A DNA stretch of 64,000 nt from Branchiostoma belcheri (Eukaryota > Chordata > Leptocardii > Amphioxiformes > Branchiostomatidae). A model generated the notes under the pieces. It made no database searches. It worked only from the letters and a program-made list of their open reading frames with translations, and was not told the origin of the DNA. Position numbers and translations under genes: made by a program. Below are positions 22,671-34,881 of this stretch, in pieces (within the stretch, counting starts at the first letter, position 1; each line of letters begins with the position of its first letter). Where the stretch lies: the NCBI RefSeq assembly GCF_001625305.1, contig NW_017803291.1, positions 346,195 through 410,194 of the forward strand. The letters are read 5' to 3'.

Positions 22671-25600
22671 ATGTTGTGCTTCTTCCTGTTCGTAGCTCCC
22701 TGCGCAGCTTCAATTGCCCCTCCTACTCCTCAGTGTAAGGTAGCTGGATGGCGAGTGTGTGTGCCTCTCGATGGCAAGGTGGGACAGATGGAAGTGTCGG
22801 GCACATGTGTCATGTGTGGGGTCCTGAAAGAGGGTGTTGCTCCTGTAAGTCCTTTCTCTTTCCTTGCTGGGGCCCGACATGTTGCAATAAGGGGGCATCC
22901 ATTCCACCTCCTGTCGGGAAACAGTCTGGCCCCGCTTGATCATTCTGTGGTCCTCACTTTGGCCTTGGTGGATGCAAAGATGACTGGTGTGAAGAACAAC
23001 ACCTTTGCTGGGTTCTCCGCTCTCGTAACACTGTCCCTAGATTCTAACAAGTTGACAAATGTCAAGAAGACCTGGTTCACTGGCTTGGAGAATCTCCTCA
23101 GTCTGACTTTGTCCAACAACTACATCACGCAGATAGAGCCAGGGAGCTTCGCCAACCTGACCCGTCTGTTTCTCTTGGATCTACATAACAATCTGTTGCA
23201 GGTTGTAGACCCTGGATGGCTCTTTGGACTGAAAAGTATCATGATCATCAACCTGGGGTTGAATGAAATCAAAAGCATTGCCCCTGGGTCATTCCAACAC
23301 ATACAGCCGAGCTGGATAGATCTGAGTGGTAATGATCTGTGGAGTTTGGATGAAGATGTGTTCCGGGGACAGTCTCGGCTGAGAAGTCTCCATGTCAGCA
23401 GTGGTATGCTGTCATCTGTTCATGATGCAAAGCCACATGAGATGATATGGAGCCTATATCGGTTAGCCAATGCCATGAGAGGGTTAACAACATTGGCTGT
23501 TGTGGTGCCCAGGTTCCTCTTCAAGCTGTGTCAGCCGCAGTGGGGTAACCCCTGAACTCTCGTTTTGGTGGATGTTCGATTCATCTAAGAAGGTGCCTTA
23601 TAACATCATTCCCAGGTCATTTGCATGTGGAAATTTGGATAGTTCTCTGAAGATGATCTCCATCCAGCCCCCTGTAGTTGTACTGGCCACTGACGACTCT
23701 CTGACAGACAAACTGGAGACGAACGCGCTTGAGCAGTGCAGGCAGGTGTGGGAATACGATGAAGGCATCGCAATGGAACTAGGTGGAAGTTCATACTTCC
23801 GACTGGTTTCCTTGTCCACAGGGAATTCAACCTTTGAAGGTGTTGGCATGTCGTTTGTCCAGACACAAGACACAAACACACTCACCACCACGGAGTCTGG
23901 GTACGGCCACACACACACGCCCCATGCAAACGCCAACCATGACAATGCAAAGAACATCACATGCATTCTGCTCACCAAAGATGAACGCACGGAGCTGCCG
24001 TTCGCCACTTCCCAGAACCATGGTCCGACACAGACAGCAGCCACTTACGGAACACACACTGACCACTCCATCAGCCTGACACACTACACTGGACATACAG
24101 AGAAAGACTACACATCTTCAGAAATGGTAGAAAACTCTACACTGCAGGTAAGAACGGCACCTGGACCAGAGGTGCCTCCGGCAACAGATCATGTTCTCAT
24201 ATCTGTTGTTGCAGTTTCAGCATTGGTCGGTCTGGTCTTGTCGTCCCTTCTAGTGTTGGTATTGAAGCTGTGCTCCAAAAGGACGAGCGAGGATGAGAGG
24301 GACAGTGACGATGCACATGTCTGGACCGTCCCGCCTGGGGTTGCTTTCCCCGGCTTGCTTCGGTCTGCTTCCCTCCCTGCATGGTCAGGCAAGATGGCGT
24401 CGGATAGCTCAGTTTCCTGTATATCATTGCCCGCTGCCCTGCACTCCGTCAAACCTACTTACAGCGAGATTCCAGATGACGTAGCTTGTGCTCAGAGGCC
24501 CCTGCCGAGTCTCCCGCACGAGGAAGTGATGGTCCGGTCAGCCTCCCTCCCTGCACGCACTCGTGAGCCCGGCGGCGCTCCACACGATACCGCATCCTGT
24601 AGGTCATTGCCGGTTGTTCTACAGTCCATTGAACCCACCTACTGTGAGATCCCAGATCACATGGCCGCTGCACAGCGCCCTCTGCCGGCTCTCCCGCGCA
24701 CACCCTGGGAGATCACAGAACATGCAACTGCTGCACAGCGCCCCCTGCCTGTCCCACACCATACCTACAGTGAGATCCCAGATGACGATGAGAGCGGCCC
24801 CATGCCTTTCTATGCTGATCCTGCAGGGTTTTCGCTTCATGTTGTCAGAAATAGGGGCCAAAACAGACAGGCCTTCCGGGATGTCACAATTACTTCCAAC
24901 AGACACCGGTCTGGAAGATCCATGGCCACATATGGGTCAGCTGAACAGACAAATGCTCAGGGTGATAGCGTTTACAGAATGGCCATCGATGCCCAGGGTA
25001 TAAGAGCCCGTAGAAATCTGAGGACAGGTTTGTTATCCCAGGCTATCGACCAAAGTGTGAGGACGTACGTCAACGTCACAGATGCGATTCTGTCGAGAGG
25101 TCAGGAGGTCACGGAGGCTCACATCGCCTTCCTCACATCCCCTGGTACATCCGGGACGGGGTCATGGGAGATCTCAGGGGAGGGAACCCGTATCACACCA
25201 CGGCGTGCGTCCCTCCCCACCGTCACACTACCTAACACCTACTGGCCATGGGAGATCCCAGGGGAGGGAACCCGTAACACAGCACAGCGTGTGTCCCTCC
25301 CCACCGTCACACTACCTAACACGTACTGGCCATGGGAGATCCCAGGGGAGGGAACCCGTAACACAGCACAGCGTGCTCCCCTCCCCACCGTCACACTACC
25401 TAACACCTACTGGCCATGGGAGATCCCAGGGGAGGGAACCAGTTTCACGCGGCGACGTGTGTCTCTCCCCACCGTCACACTACCTAACACCTACTGGCCA
25501 TGGGAGATCCCAGGGAAGGAACTCTGTAACACACCACAGCCTGTGCCCCTCCCCACCGCCACACTACCTAACACCTACTGGCCGTGGGAGATCCCAGGGG

Positions 25601-25956
25601 AGGGAACCAGTTTCACACGGCGACGTGTGTCTCTCCCCACCGTCACACTACCTAACACCTACTGGCCATGGGAGATCCCAGGGGAGGGACTCTGTAACAC
25701 ACCACAGCCTGTGCCCCTCCCCACCGCCACACTACCTAACACCTACTGGCCATGGGAGATCCCAGGGGAGGGAACCTGTTTCACACGGCGACGTGTGTCT
25801 CTCCCCACCGTCACACTACCTAACACCTACTGGCCGTGGGAGATCCCAGGGGAGGGAACCCGTAACACAGCACAGCGTGTGTCCCTCCCCACCGTCACAC
25901 CGCCTAACACCTACTGGCCATGGGAGATCCCAGGGGAGGGAACCCGTAACACATGA
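22671..25956 (+). CDS. LRR transmembrane receptor with SH3/tyrosine-motif repeat tail (one frame break)
   Basis: Start at 22,671 puts a clean leader (MLCFFLFVAPCAASIA) first; an in-frame ATG at 22,620 would add 17 residues. After a cysteine-rich head come about six LRRs (108-265; NNYITQIEPGSF, NNLLQVVDPGWL). The frame breaks near 23,548: one extra C in a CCCC run turns WGNP-ELSFWWMFD into a stop at 23,555. The other frame then runs to 25,956. It encodes a Thr/His-rich extracellular part, a membrane span (about 506-528, ISVVAVSALVGLVLSSLLVLVL), and a tail of about 560 residues with RPLPSLP, RPLPALP and RPLPVP (SH3-type) beside PTYSEIPDD, PTYCEIPDH and HTYSEIPDD (tyrosine sites), then 28-residue repeats. 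With the break corrected it is about 1,095 residues. A sequencing or assembly error is as likely as a dead gene, because the reading frame is otherwise clean. Confidence 0.82.
25159..25956 (+). repeat. 84-bp coding minisatellite (28-residue tail repeat)
   Basis: Nine full or partial units of a 28-residue module with core NTYWPWEIPGEG and LPTVTLP end the third LRR receptor. Units alternate TSFTRRRVS and LCNTPQPVP types in the middle, which indicates a 168-bp higher-order repeat. Each carries one tyrosine and proline-rich patches. A second frame is open across the array only because 84 is a multiple of three. Confidence 0.92.
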
Positions 25957-28900
25957 TAGCAAATTAACCATCATTCTCGCAGTACCTATTCCCTCGTTGC
26001 CTCTAGCTAACCACCTTCGATTTTTATTTCAGGGTGCAGAAATTAGTTTCTCACAGACTAAATTCTTGTTTTCTAAGAGGCAGAAGCTTGCCAAGTTGTT
26101 ATTGAACACAATGCATTTTGTCACAAAATCAAAACCTTGACCTTTTGGCATCTTTTACACAATATTTCTTAATCAAGTTATAAACCCGACTTTTTTTGCC
26201 CCATTCTTCCGCATTCCTTGCGTTTCGCTGCGGTGTGATGCGTTGCGCGAGAAATACCTCCCAATCGTACCTATAAATGGTGCTATATGAATGGTATGTG
26301 CAACCCAACAATCGTTGGACACCGCAGGACTAGGGTTTTTATATATTGGAAATGTAGATTGACTAATCTTTTTGTGGCTGCAATACATTATAAAATTGTA
26401 CAAATTGTATCCTATACGTCACCCGAGTTTGGTTTGAGTAAAAAAAAACATACTGGTACAAAAAGCAATGCTTAATAAAAACGTATTAAATCAAAATCGT
26501 CTTTTTTGGAAGTGCATTTCATTCCAACAAAAAGTTTTGGGCAGAAATTGTATTTGTCTTGTAGCACTTTGCTCTAAGAAACAATATTGCACTAAAAGAG
26601 GTTGACTATTATAGTGATATCAAAGTAAGTCTTGCCAAGGAGGTAAAAAAATGATGCCGTTAGGAAGCTGCCTGCCACGGTTGCCTCCACATTTGCATGT
26701 TTGAATAGACTGACTCTGATTATCCAACACAATTAGCGAGTCAACCAATGATAGCATGGCGGCAGACTGCATCGACCGCTCCATTCAAAAGATAGCCCCA
26801 CCCACCTCCACCGAAAGGTAGAATCCCCAAACAAACAAACAAACAAACGCAAATACTATATTTCACGGATATACAGAATCTGTCTCATTGGTTGAATTAC
26901 TAATTAGCAAACTCTGAATCCGTTTATGTAAGCACATCTTATGCCTCAACACGAACTTTAAATGGATGATAAAAGTGCATACATTTTGTAATTTCTTAGA
27001 AAATGCTAACTTGGCAATTTTGATTGTTGTTGATGAACGCATTGTTGACCGGCAAAGTAAAAAAAAAGAATAAATTAGCGTCATTACGTGGATACTTTTG
27101 AATTAAAAAAATGTACACAATCTAAATACAAGAACCATTGGCAATCACTGTAATATCAATTTGAATCTCTTGCATTCTGAATTGGTTGCAATGTTTTTTA
27201 ACATTAGTGTAGGGCACATGGAACCAGCATCATGGGCGTTTTTTCCATGTTCCTAGCCTAGCACTTTAACAAACAAAATGTTATAACTTGAACATAACAT
27301 ATGCATTGATATTAATATTCAACCTGTTGTGTAATGTACCTACATTGGTAACAGGCATTTTTAAAGTAATAGTCACTTGCCTCTAATGTTGACATCTAAG
27401 AATGTATTGTGCCTCATTATGCACTTTAGGCAAAATAGTGTAAGATTCGAGCAGGACTTTAATAAAACTGTTAACGAGTGTATGCGCGGGGGAGGGGGGT
27501 AGGCTAAGGGGTTTTAGAGTCTTGATTTGGACTCTTGTTCTAGGGATTTTTATTCTTAACTAGAAACAAATCTGTAAACGAAAGCTGACAAAAAGTGCTG
27601 GATATGAACGTGTTTTAATTTAGAGCGTTGCTTCAGAACTTTGGATCTAAAACATTACTTACCTTCGCAGCCAAATTGAATTCCATTAAGCGTAGCAACA
27701 ACAAGATATGAATATGTAGAAACCGTAGAGTGATACGTGACAGCAGCAGCTAGTCCAATGGTGGAAATATTTTATTCTTGAAAAAGATCTTTAAATTTGA
27801 TAGCAATGAACCAATGAGCTGTGACTGTCAGACCTTGAAGCTGTATGAGAGCAAAAAATAAATAAAATGGCGTCGCGTCGAAGAAAACTCGCACAAACAT
27901 GTGTACACGTCTTCAATTAACTTTCATCCAACCTCAAGAAATCAAGAAGCATAGGGTGACCTTGTGAATGACAATCTCGCCTACGAAAAATACAGCCCAG
28001 AACTGAAAAATTCTGATCCATACCGGTTGGATCCAGGTTGGAGGACAGTGCACTGCGTTATCTAAGCGTTCAACACAGAACTAATGTAGAATATTATATG
28101 CATATTCATACTACATTGTAAGCGATCTATATTGAAGGACTAACGCTCTATCATACGGCAAACTAGACGCAGTGACTCTCTAGTGTCGATAAAAAAATCT
28201 AACATGAAAGTTTCACCACATTTCGCAGCCTTCTGCATACTGGGATGTCGAAAACACTGTACTACTCATGTGCACCTTCCAGTTGAAAGTCAAGTAGGTA
28301 TCAAACATGGTCAATGACACGGAACTTAAGCAAACTGCCGAAAACAAACACAGATGCTGAAAAGGATCACTTGGTCTACTACTCGTCAATGGAATGCTGC
28401 AAAGCAAAACAGTTATCGAATGCTTCTGGTGTTAATTTGCGGCAACCATGTCTCTCTGATGTACTCTGATGTAATATTCCTGGGGATCTTTTCGTCTCGG
28501 GAGACGGTCTTCAGCTTCTGTGAAGGATCACACATATATGACCACTGGAAAAAATATAGCTGACTCGTCAAGCTGATGGAGGATCCAAATAAAATCTTCG
28601 GATAAAAATACGTGAGGAAACGGAGGAAGAAAAACACGAGCGTCCATCTACAGGCCGTTTACGTACTCCAGTCTCCAGGTAAAGGGATTGATACTTATTA
28701 TAGCGAGGGTCTGACAGTCACAGTTCAAGGTCCTGGTTTTATTCAGCCATCCTTTTCTGGACTACCTTATCAAAATAACACCACAAGTAGCAACGTTTGA
28801 TCAAACTTTTATTGAACTGGTTGCTCTGGTATGTAGTGTTGAATACTTCATGTACTACAAATCACTTTATATGTATATTGCAACATGTATATTTCTGATA

Positions 28901-29462
28901 TTGTCTTTGTACGAGAAGGTCTTACTTAATTGACTTCATGTATGTGATTTAATAGAAGAAAACTGACAATATGTAGCAAGTGCTTGGAAAAAAAGTACGT
29001 GTTTGAGCAATAATACAGAACTTAAGTACTGGCAATATAGGGACAATCAGCATAAACATGATTTTTGCTAAGTATTCAGCGGTTGGTACGTTGTTATAGT
29101 AACAGTTAGATGCTTTTCATTTCATACATTCATTTTTACAATACTCTTACTAAAAGTTGACAATTCTTATTAACAATTTTTCAAGAACCATTTGTAATGC
29201 AGGGTATCCAATAATAACTATGACATCTTGAAATAAAGTGATTGATGGTAATATTCAAATCAAAAATTAACAGAATGTACCTAATGTAAAATCGATTATA
29301 TGTTTTATGCTCACCTTTATCATGTATAAGAACACTAAATTGATTATCATGATTAAAACAATTATAACAGAACACATGTTGACGACCTGAATTTGTGACC
29401 TTCACTGTTTTTATAGTAATGAGAGAGGAAGCTTTGTTGGTGCAAATAAGTATAAGATAGTT
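25957..29462. other. Intergenic, nothing recognised
   Basis: AT-rich DNA with an (AAAC)n stretch near 26,832 and short frames only. No RNA gene or domain was recognised. Confidence 0.4.
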
Positions 29463-30371
29463 AAACAAGAGTTTCGCGATCTCATACCTTCGCCAAATGA
29501 TGTTAACCCTTGCGGGTGACGAATTATACAATTTTAATCATTGATTTTGTAAATAAGAGCCTCATTTGCATGGATTATATCAGTTGATCATATTCTCCAT
29601 CCAATGACAGCCTTATCATAACAAAAAGCTATTATAGCTCTTCCTCATAAATTATGCAAATGAGGTCTTAATTTGAATAAATTATGTTTATTGATGTTCA
29701 CTTTCACTTAACTTCCAAATGTGGCAAGTATGAAATTCCCAGCAGTTACAACTATGAAATTATAAAAATATGCCATCAGTTATGCAAATTTGGTCCTCAT
29801 TTACATAATCTATATCCTCAGATGTTTTTCTTGTATTCAAGTAGATGTCACAAGTGTTTCATAGTTCTATTATCGAAAAAAGCAGATTTATAGAATTTCC
29901 TCAGTAATTATGCAAATTAGGTCCTGATTTGCATAATTGCAATCTGATTATGTCAAGTATCACTTCAACTACCTACATACCAAAAATCACGACAATACGT
30001 CAACCGGTTCTTGAGTTATCGTCCTTCAAATTTTTTTCAACAAATGCTCCTGCAGTTTCAGAACAAGGCGCTAGGGGACCCAAGCTCGTGTCACTTCTTC
30101 CCTACCCCAAGAGCCATCTACTAACTAAAATTCGTGACCCTAGCATGTCCAGAACATGAGATATTAAAACCCGAAGTTCAGCTGCAGTACCTAGGAAAGC
30201 CGTCAGGGGGCCCAAAATCTACTCATTTCTAGGTCTTATGAAGACCTACCCACCTACCAAGTTTCATTTCAATCCATCGACTGCTTCTCGAGTTATCTTG
30301 CTAAACCACACTCACACACAAACACACAGACAAACGCTACTGAAAACATAACCTTCTTGGCGAAGGTAACA
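29463..30371 (+). mobile_element. Foldback-ended repeat family, copy A
   Basis: Starts with 'caagagtttcgcgatctcat' then TACCTTCGCCAA, has repeated 'ttatgcaaattaggtcc' in the body and 'gaacaaggcgctagggg', a CACA-rich stretch, and ends in a hairpin (ACCTTC / GAAGGT around TTGGC). Body matches the copies at 44.7 and 46.9 kb. No coding capacity. Confidence 0.65.
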
Positions 30372-30697
30372 AGTATAATAAATCCCAACTTATAACGTAC
30401 CAAATGCCACGAAGATATAATTACGAGGTTGGTTATCAGGGCTATTGTTAACTATTACATTGCTTATACAAATGAAACTAGAGTTCGTAGGGCTCATGCC
30501 TTCGACTGTGTGATATTGTTTTGGTGGGTGTTTTTGTTTGTATATGGTAGTATTTTTGTGTAGATGTTTATTGTTGTTATTGATGATATTTATAAGTTAA
30601 TACAGTGATGAATAGCACTGGGACTGCAGGACTGAAACATAAATGGGACCGGGAATGCAAGACTAAAGCATAAATAGGACCGGGAATGCAGGACTTA

Positions 30698-31212
30698 ACG
30701 GTATGCCTAAATACCTCAACCGTTACCTCAACCGGCGCGGCCTCCAACGATCTGGATACATTGTCTATGCTTGTATGAATGGAAAAAACACTGTAACTCT
30801 GACGTATTTACCAGTTTTTAAAAGTTATTCATCGTTGGGCCTGCATGGGGAATCTCTGGACACATTTTGCTTTATACAGGCAACAGAACGCAAAGATGCT
30901 GGTTTATAAAGCACAAATACTATCATAACCAACTCATAATAGCTATATACAGAGTGTTTTCCAGTCTGACATCCAAGCTGCTAAGCACGTACGCCTACCG
31001 GCTTGACCTCCATTGACCCCATTCGGGGGGGGGTGGCTGGACAGATCATTTATTTCAATAGTTGGATGTCGATCTCTTCCTTCATGCTTTTAAATTTCAT
31101 TCATACAAGCATAGACAATGTATCCAGAGCGTTGGAAAGGGTTGTTGGCCCATGTATACTGCATATTAACCCATTACGCGGTCGGTTGAGGTATTTAGGC
31201 AGACCCGGACTT
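30698..31212. mobile_element. Foldback element with about 85-100 bp inverted ends
   Basis: The left arm (from 'tgcctaaatacctcaaccg' to 'ctggatacattgtctatgc' and 'ttgtatgaat') is matched in reverse complement at 31,088-31,205. The right arm holds about 20 extra bases. No frame inside. Flanked by a simple 'gggaccgggaatgcaggact' repeat on the left. Confidence 0.7.
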
Positions 31213-32284
31213 AAGGGGGTTCAAGGGTAAGGACTGGAACTTCAGGACTGAGGTTACAATTGGGCCTGCAGGACATAATTGAAAGAATTGATAAATACTT
31301 CACGAAGTTACATATGAAGTTGACAATTAAGCCCTCAGTCTGTTCTCATGTGGAAATTAATGTAGTGCTGAGGGCCTGTTTTACTTGCTGACTATGTAAC
31401 TTTTCCACCACTTCAACTTGCTTTTGTGTAATTGGAAACCGAATACTTGCCCCGTATTTTATGTGTCATCTTATGAATGCCTTGCACAATATAGTACCAT
31501 GATATGGATGTTATATTATTCACAGACATTACCACCCCACCCACCCCCGATGTTATATTGAACGGTGCCCATGTGATAGACAGTCAGTGTACCAGATGTG
31601 TCACATGGATTTGCCCTTTGCCCTTGAAAACAACCCATAGTTTCTTTAAGCGATCTGATGAAAGAGTCAGGCTAAAAGGCTGGTGGTTTGTGAAACAAAG
31701 AGGTAATGTTTTTAGTGAGTCAGGGGCAAGAACCTTCAAAAAGCAACTAATGTAATCATTGGTAAATTTACTGACAAGCATATAGAAATCACACAGAATG
31801 TGGTGGTAATGATTAAACATCCAAGTAATAAGATATGCAAAATAACAGTTACTTAACCAACTGGATATGATTTTAAAAGCGCCAAAGAAAGTGTCATAAC
31901 GAGCATCTATTTTGATATACAGTACTAACTTGTCAGGCCTGTTGCCTGAACAAATAAGACTCTTCTTATAAGGACACTTCACGGGTGCTGTTGTTTCAAC
32001 AAACTCTACACGCTGCCAGTGTTGTTTTTACCTGAATCTAGTTCACACTATCTATTATCTATTATTTCAACAAACAACTCTAAACCCTTGCTGTCATTTT
32101 GTTACCATAACCTACTTAACCCTGACTACACTGTCCTATATACAAGGACAAAACCCTTGCCTATACTTATAAAGGGAATACAAATTGTTCTATTACATCA
32201 ACACACAGCCTACTACAGATTAATCACATTAAGTCACAATTTACATAATGCAAATCTCTTCCTCTTGATTACATATGCCACCAT
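31213..32284. other. Intergenic, nothing recognised
   Basis: Short frames only. Confidence 0.35.
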
Positions 32285-33120
32285 TTTAATTGTTTCATCA
32301 CAGAACCCAGCAAATATATAGACTTCTGTCATTAACTATGTAAATTAAATCGTGATTTGCAAAATATTCAGCAAATTAGGTCAAGCATCACTTAAGCTAC
32401 CGAGATACCAAAAATAACAACAATCCGTCAACCAGTTCTTGAGCTATCCTACTTCAAACATTTTCAAACAAATGCCTCTGCATTTCCCAAACAAGCTGCT
32501 ACGGGGCGCAAACTTATGGCACTTTTTTCTGAGCACGAGAGCTACCTACCATCTAAAAATGATGACCTTAGCACGTCCAGATCACGAGATTTAAAAACCA
32601 GAAGTTTCGCTGCAGTACTTTCTAATTCAATGACGTGGGGACCCCCCACGAAGCCCATATCCGAACTTGACCTTGGTATTGTCAATGGTAACTTGCCAAC
32701 TAAAAAACATGAACATCCATTTAAAGATTCTTGAGTTATCTTGCTCACAAGAGAAAACACAAAAAACAAAGGTCAACTGCAGTGACATAGAAACCCCCAC
32801 GGGGCCCATCTTTGAACTTGACCTCGGCATTTTCAACGGTAACTTGCCCACTAAAAATCATGAACATCCATATAAGGATACTCGAGATATCTTGATGACA
32901 AGGAAAAAATACCAAAAACCAAGGTCAACTACAGTGACTTAGGAACCCCCCACGAAGCCCATTTTTAGCCTTGACAATGGCCACCCCCAAATCAACCTGC
33001 CTGCCAAAAATCGTGAACCTCGGACCTTGCCTTCAATAGTTATCGTGCCTAATCTGCCAAACAGTGCAAAAGCGATTTCATAGCCTTCTCCGAAGGCATA
33101 GCCTTCAGTCGAAGGCAATT
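32285..33120 (+). repeat. Foldback-ended repeat family, copy D
   Basis: Body related to copy A (ATTAACTATGTAAATTA, 'caaacaagctgctacggggcg') with three degenerate copies of a block about 130 bp long at 32,630-32,990 ('cccacgaagcccat...gaacttgacct'). It ends in two small hairpins with GCCTTC/GAAGGC stems near 33,082-33,113. Confidence 0.5.
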
Positions 33121-34112
33121 ATATAACACATGGTTTCTTGAGTTGTATTCAATTTAATACAGCACATACATACCTATAGACACATTCCTGTAGAATTCCA
33201 AGAATTCTTGCAGACGGCATAAACTTATATACCAGTAGGCCTGCCCCTGAGATCACCAAAAAGGTGATCAAACCATACTCAAGATATTTTAATGAAGTGG
33301 TGCTCAATTATATTGTTCAATTTCGTGGTCTCTAAAAATCAGGTTCCAAGAACATACAGTCATACACGGCCAAGCTCTGTCAGTTCATAGGTGTCCCAAC
33401 ACATCCACATAGAGTCAGTCGGACACTTTGTTTCACTTGACACTGTAAGGTTTTTGGACACTATTTCTTAACAGGGCTAAAGGAAGCCATATACATCAGG
33501 GCCCATCACCCTTCATTGAACCGCGACGGGGGCCGACATCGTCTACCAGATACCTTTGACCCAGTGTTGACGTCACACTTCAAAGAAACCACGTGACACG
33601 CTTCAGGTCGAAAGCTCTAGGTGAGAGAATTTTTTTGTGTTGGACCAAAAGTTTTAACTTTAAACAGTAACAAGGGTAGTTTAGGTAGCATTTAAACGAT
33701 AACCCATTTATTCGTCTAATTTCAACTACTTTACACTTTAAGCATTTTCAATTATTTTTGGTCTTGTTACTTCTTTCTAGTGTTGTACAAGTGGCGGTGA
33801 GTCCGTCGTCACTTTGTATTGTTCATTTATTTACTTTTTTTTACGTTTATGAATTACGAATTATGGATAATTGTCTGGCTATTTTTAATCTGATCTGACT
33901 TTTCTGACTGTCAAAGAAGCCTAACACCTCAGAATTTGACTACCTATACGACTTGTACTGTGATTTTAATGACTAATTTGGATACGAAGTAAAGATTAAT
34001 GCCCAAGCAGATTATACGGTGGCAAGGCAGTACTCATTGGCCAGAGGAGTTACGATGGGTACTGCCTTGCCACCGCCGCGGCCGTATAGTCTGCTTTAGA
34101 GAGAAAACATAT
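33121..34112. other. 3' flank of the 5'-nucleotidase gene
   Basis: No gene. A block near 33,530-33,600 ('gacgggggccgacatc...tttgacccagtgttgacgtcaca') recurs near 35,480-35,555 and 40,380-40,475, so it is a short dispersed repeat. Confidence 0.4.
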
Positions 34113-34798
34113 TCAAAAATCAGAAAAAGCCACTTCAAGGAAAACAACAACCATGACGAAACCCATGTTGAGAACAGATGTTGTTCCACCCGAAGCGCAA
34201 GGTGGCGCTTCATCGGCGAAGGTAATGCGGCGGTCCAGCCCAGTAGTGATGGGCGACATGGCCCTGATGTAACCAATCAACATGTCTGAGTCGAGTAGTT
34301 CTGTTGAAATAGGAAAAAATACTTTTACTATCTCAAAATGGCTATAACATAATATTTTCTGAACGGTTTTAAAATTTAAAAGAAGAAGTTTCTTAGACCT
34401 TTAGAAAAAACGACGAAATGCAAATATTTGAGGGGAATTCTGCGACTCTCTCATTGGCTGAATGAGCTACTATTCTCTCGTTGGTTGAACTGCTAATTGT
34501 GATTGAAAGCTAATCATAGATCTATGACAATATGCACAGGATCCCTGGTTCACGATCCATTGGTATGTGATACTTATACCTGGTATGTGATGGCTGAGTT
34601 TGTTGTCCGCTATCATGCTGTAGCCTCTTTCACCGTTCGCAAGGTGGGAAGGTAGAATCAGCTGAAAAAAAGAAAGAAAAATCCCAACTGTGACTAAATA
34701 AGGTTTAGGAAAGTAGGGTTCTTGCAACCGACGGAAAATTTACCTTCCGGTGCTGTGTCATTTGCATATAATTGGCACATTTCCATCCATCCATCCAT

Positions 34799-34881
<83 letters not shown>

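Noticed and set aside
25082-26140. 352-codon frame of HYLTPTGHGRSQGRE repeats
   Set aside because: Shadow in another frame of the 84-bp receptor repeat; the receptor frame has the domains and runs on from the membrane span.
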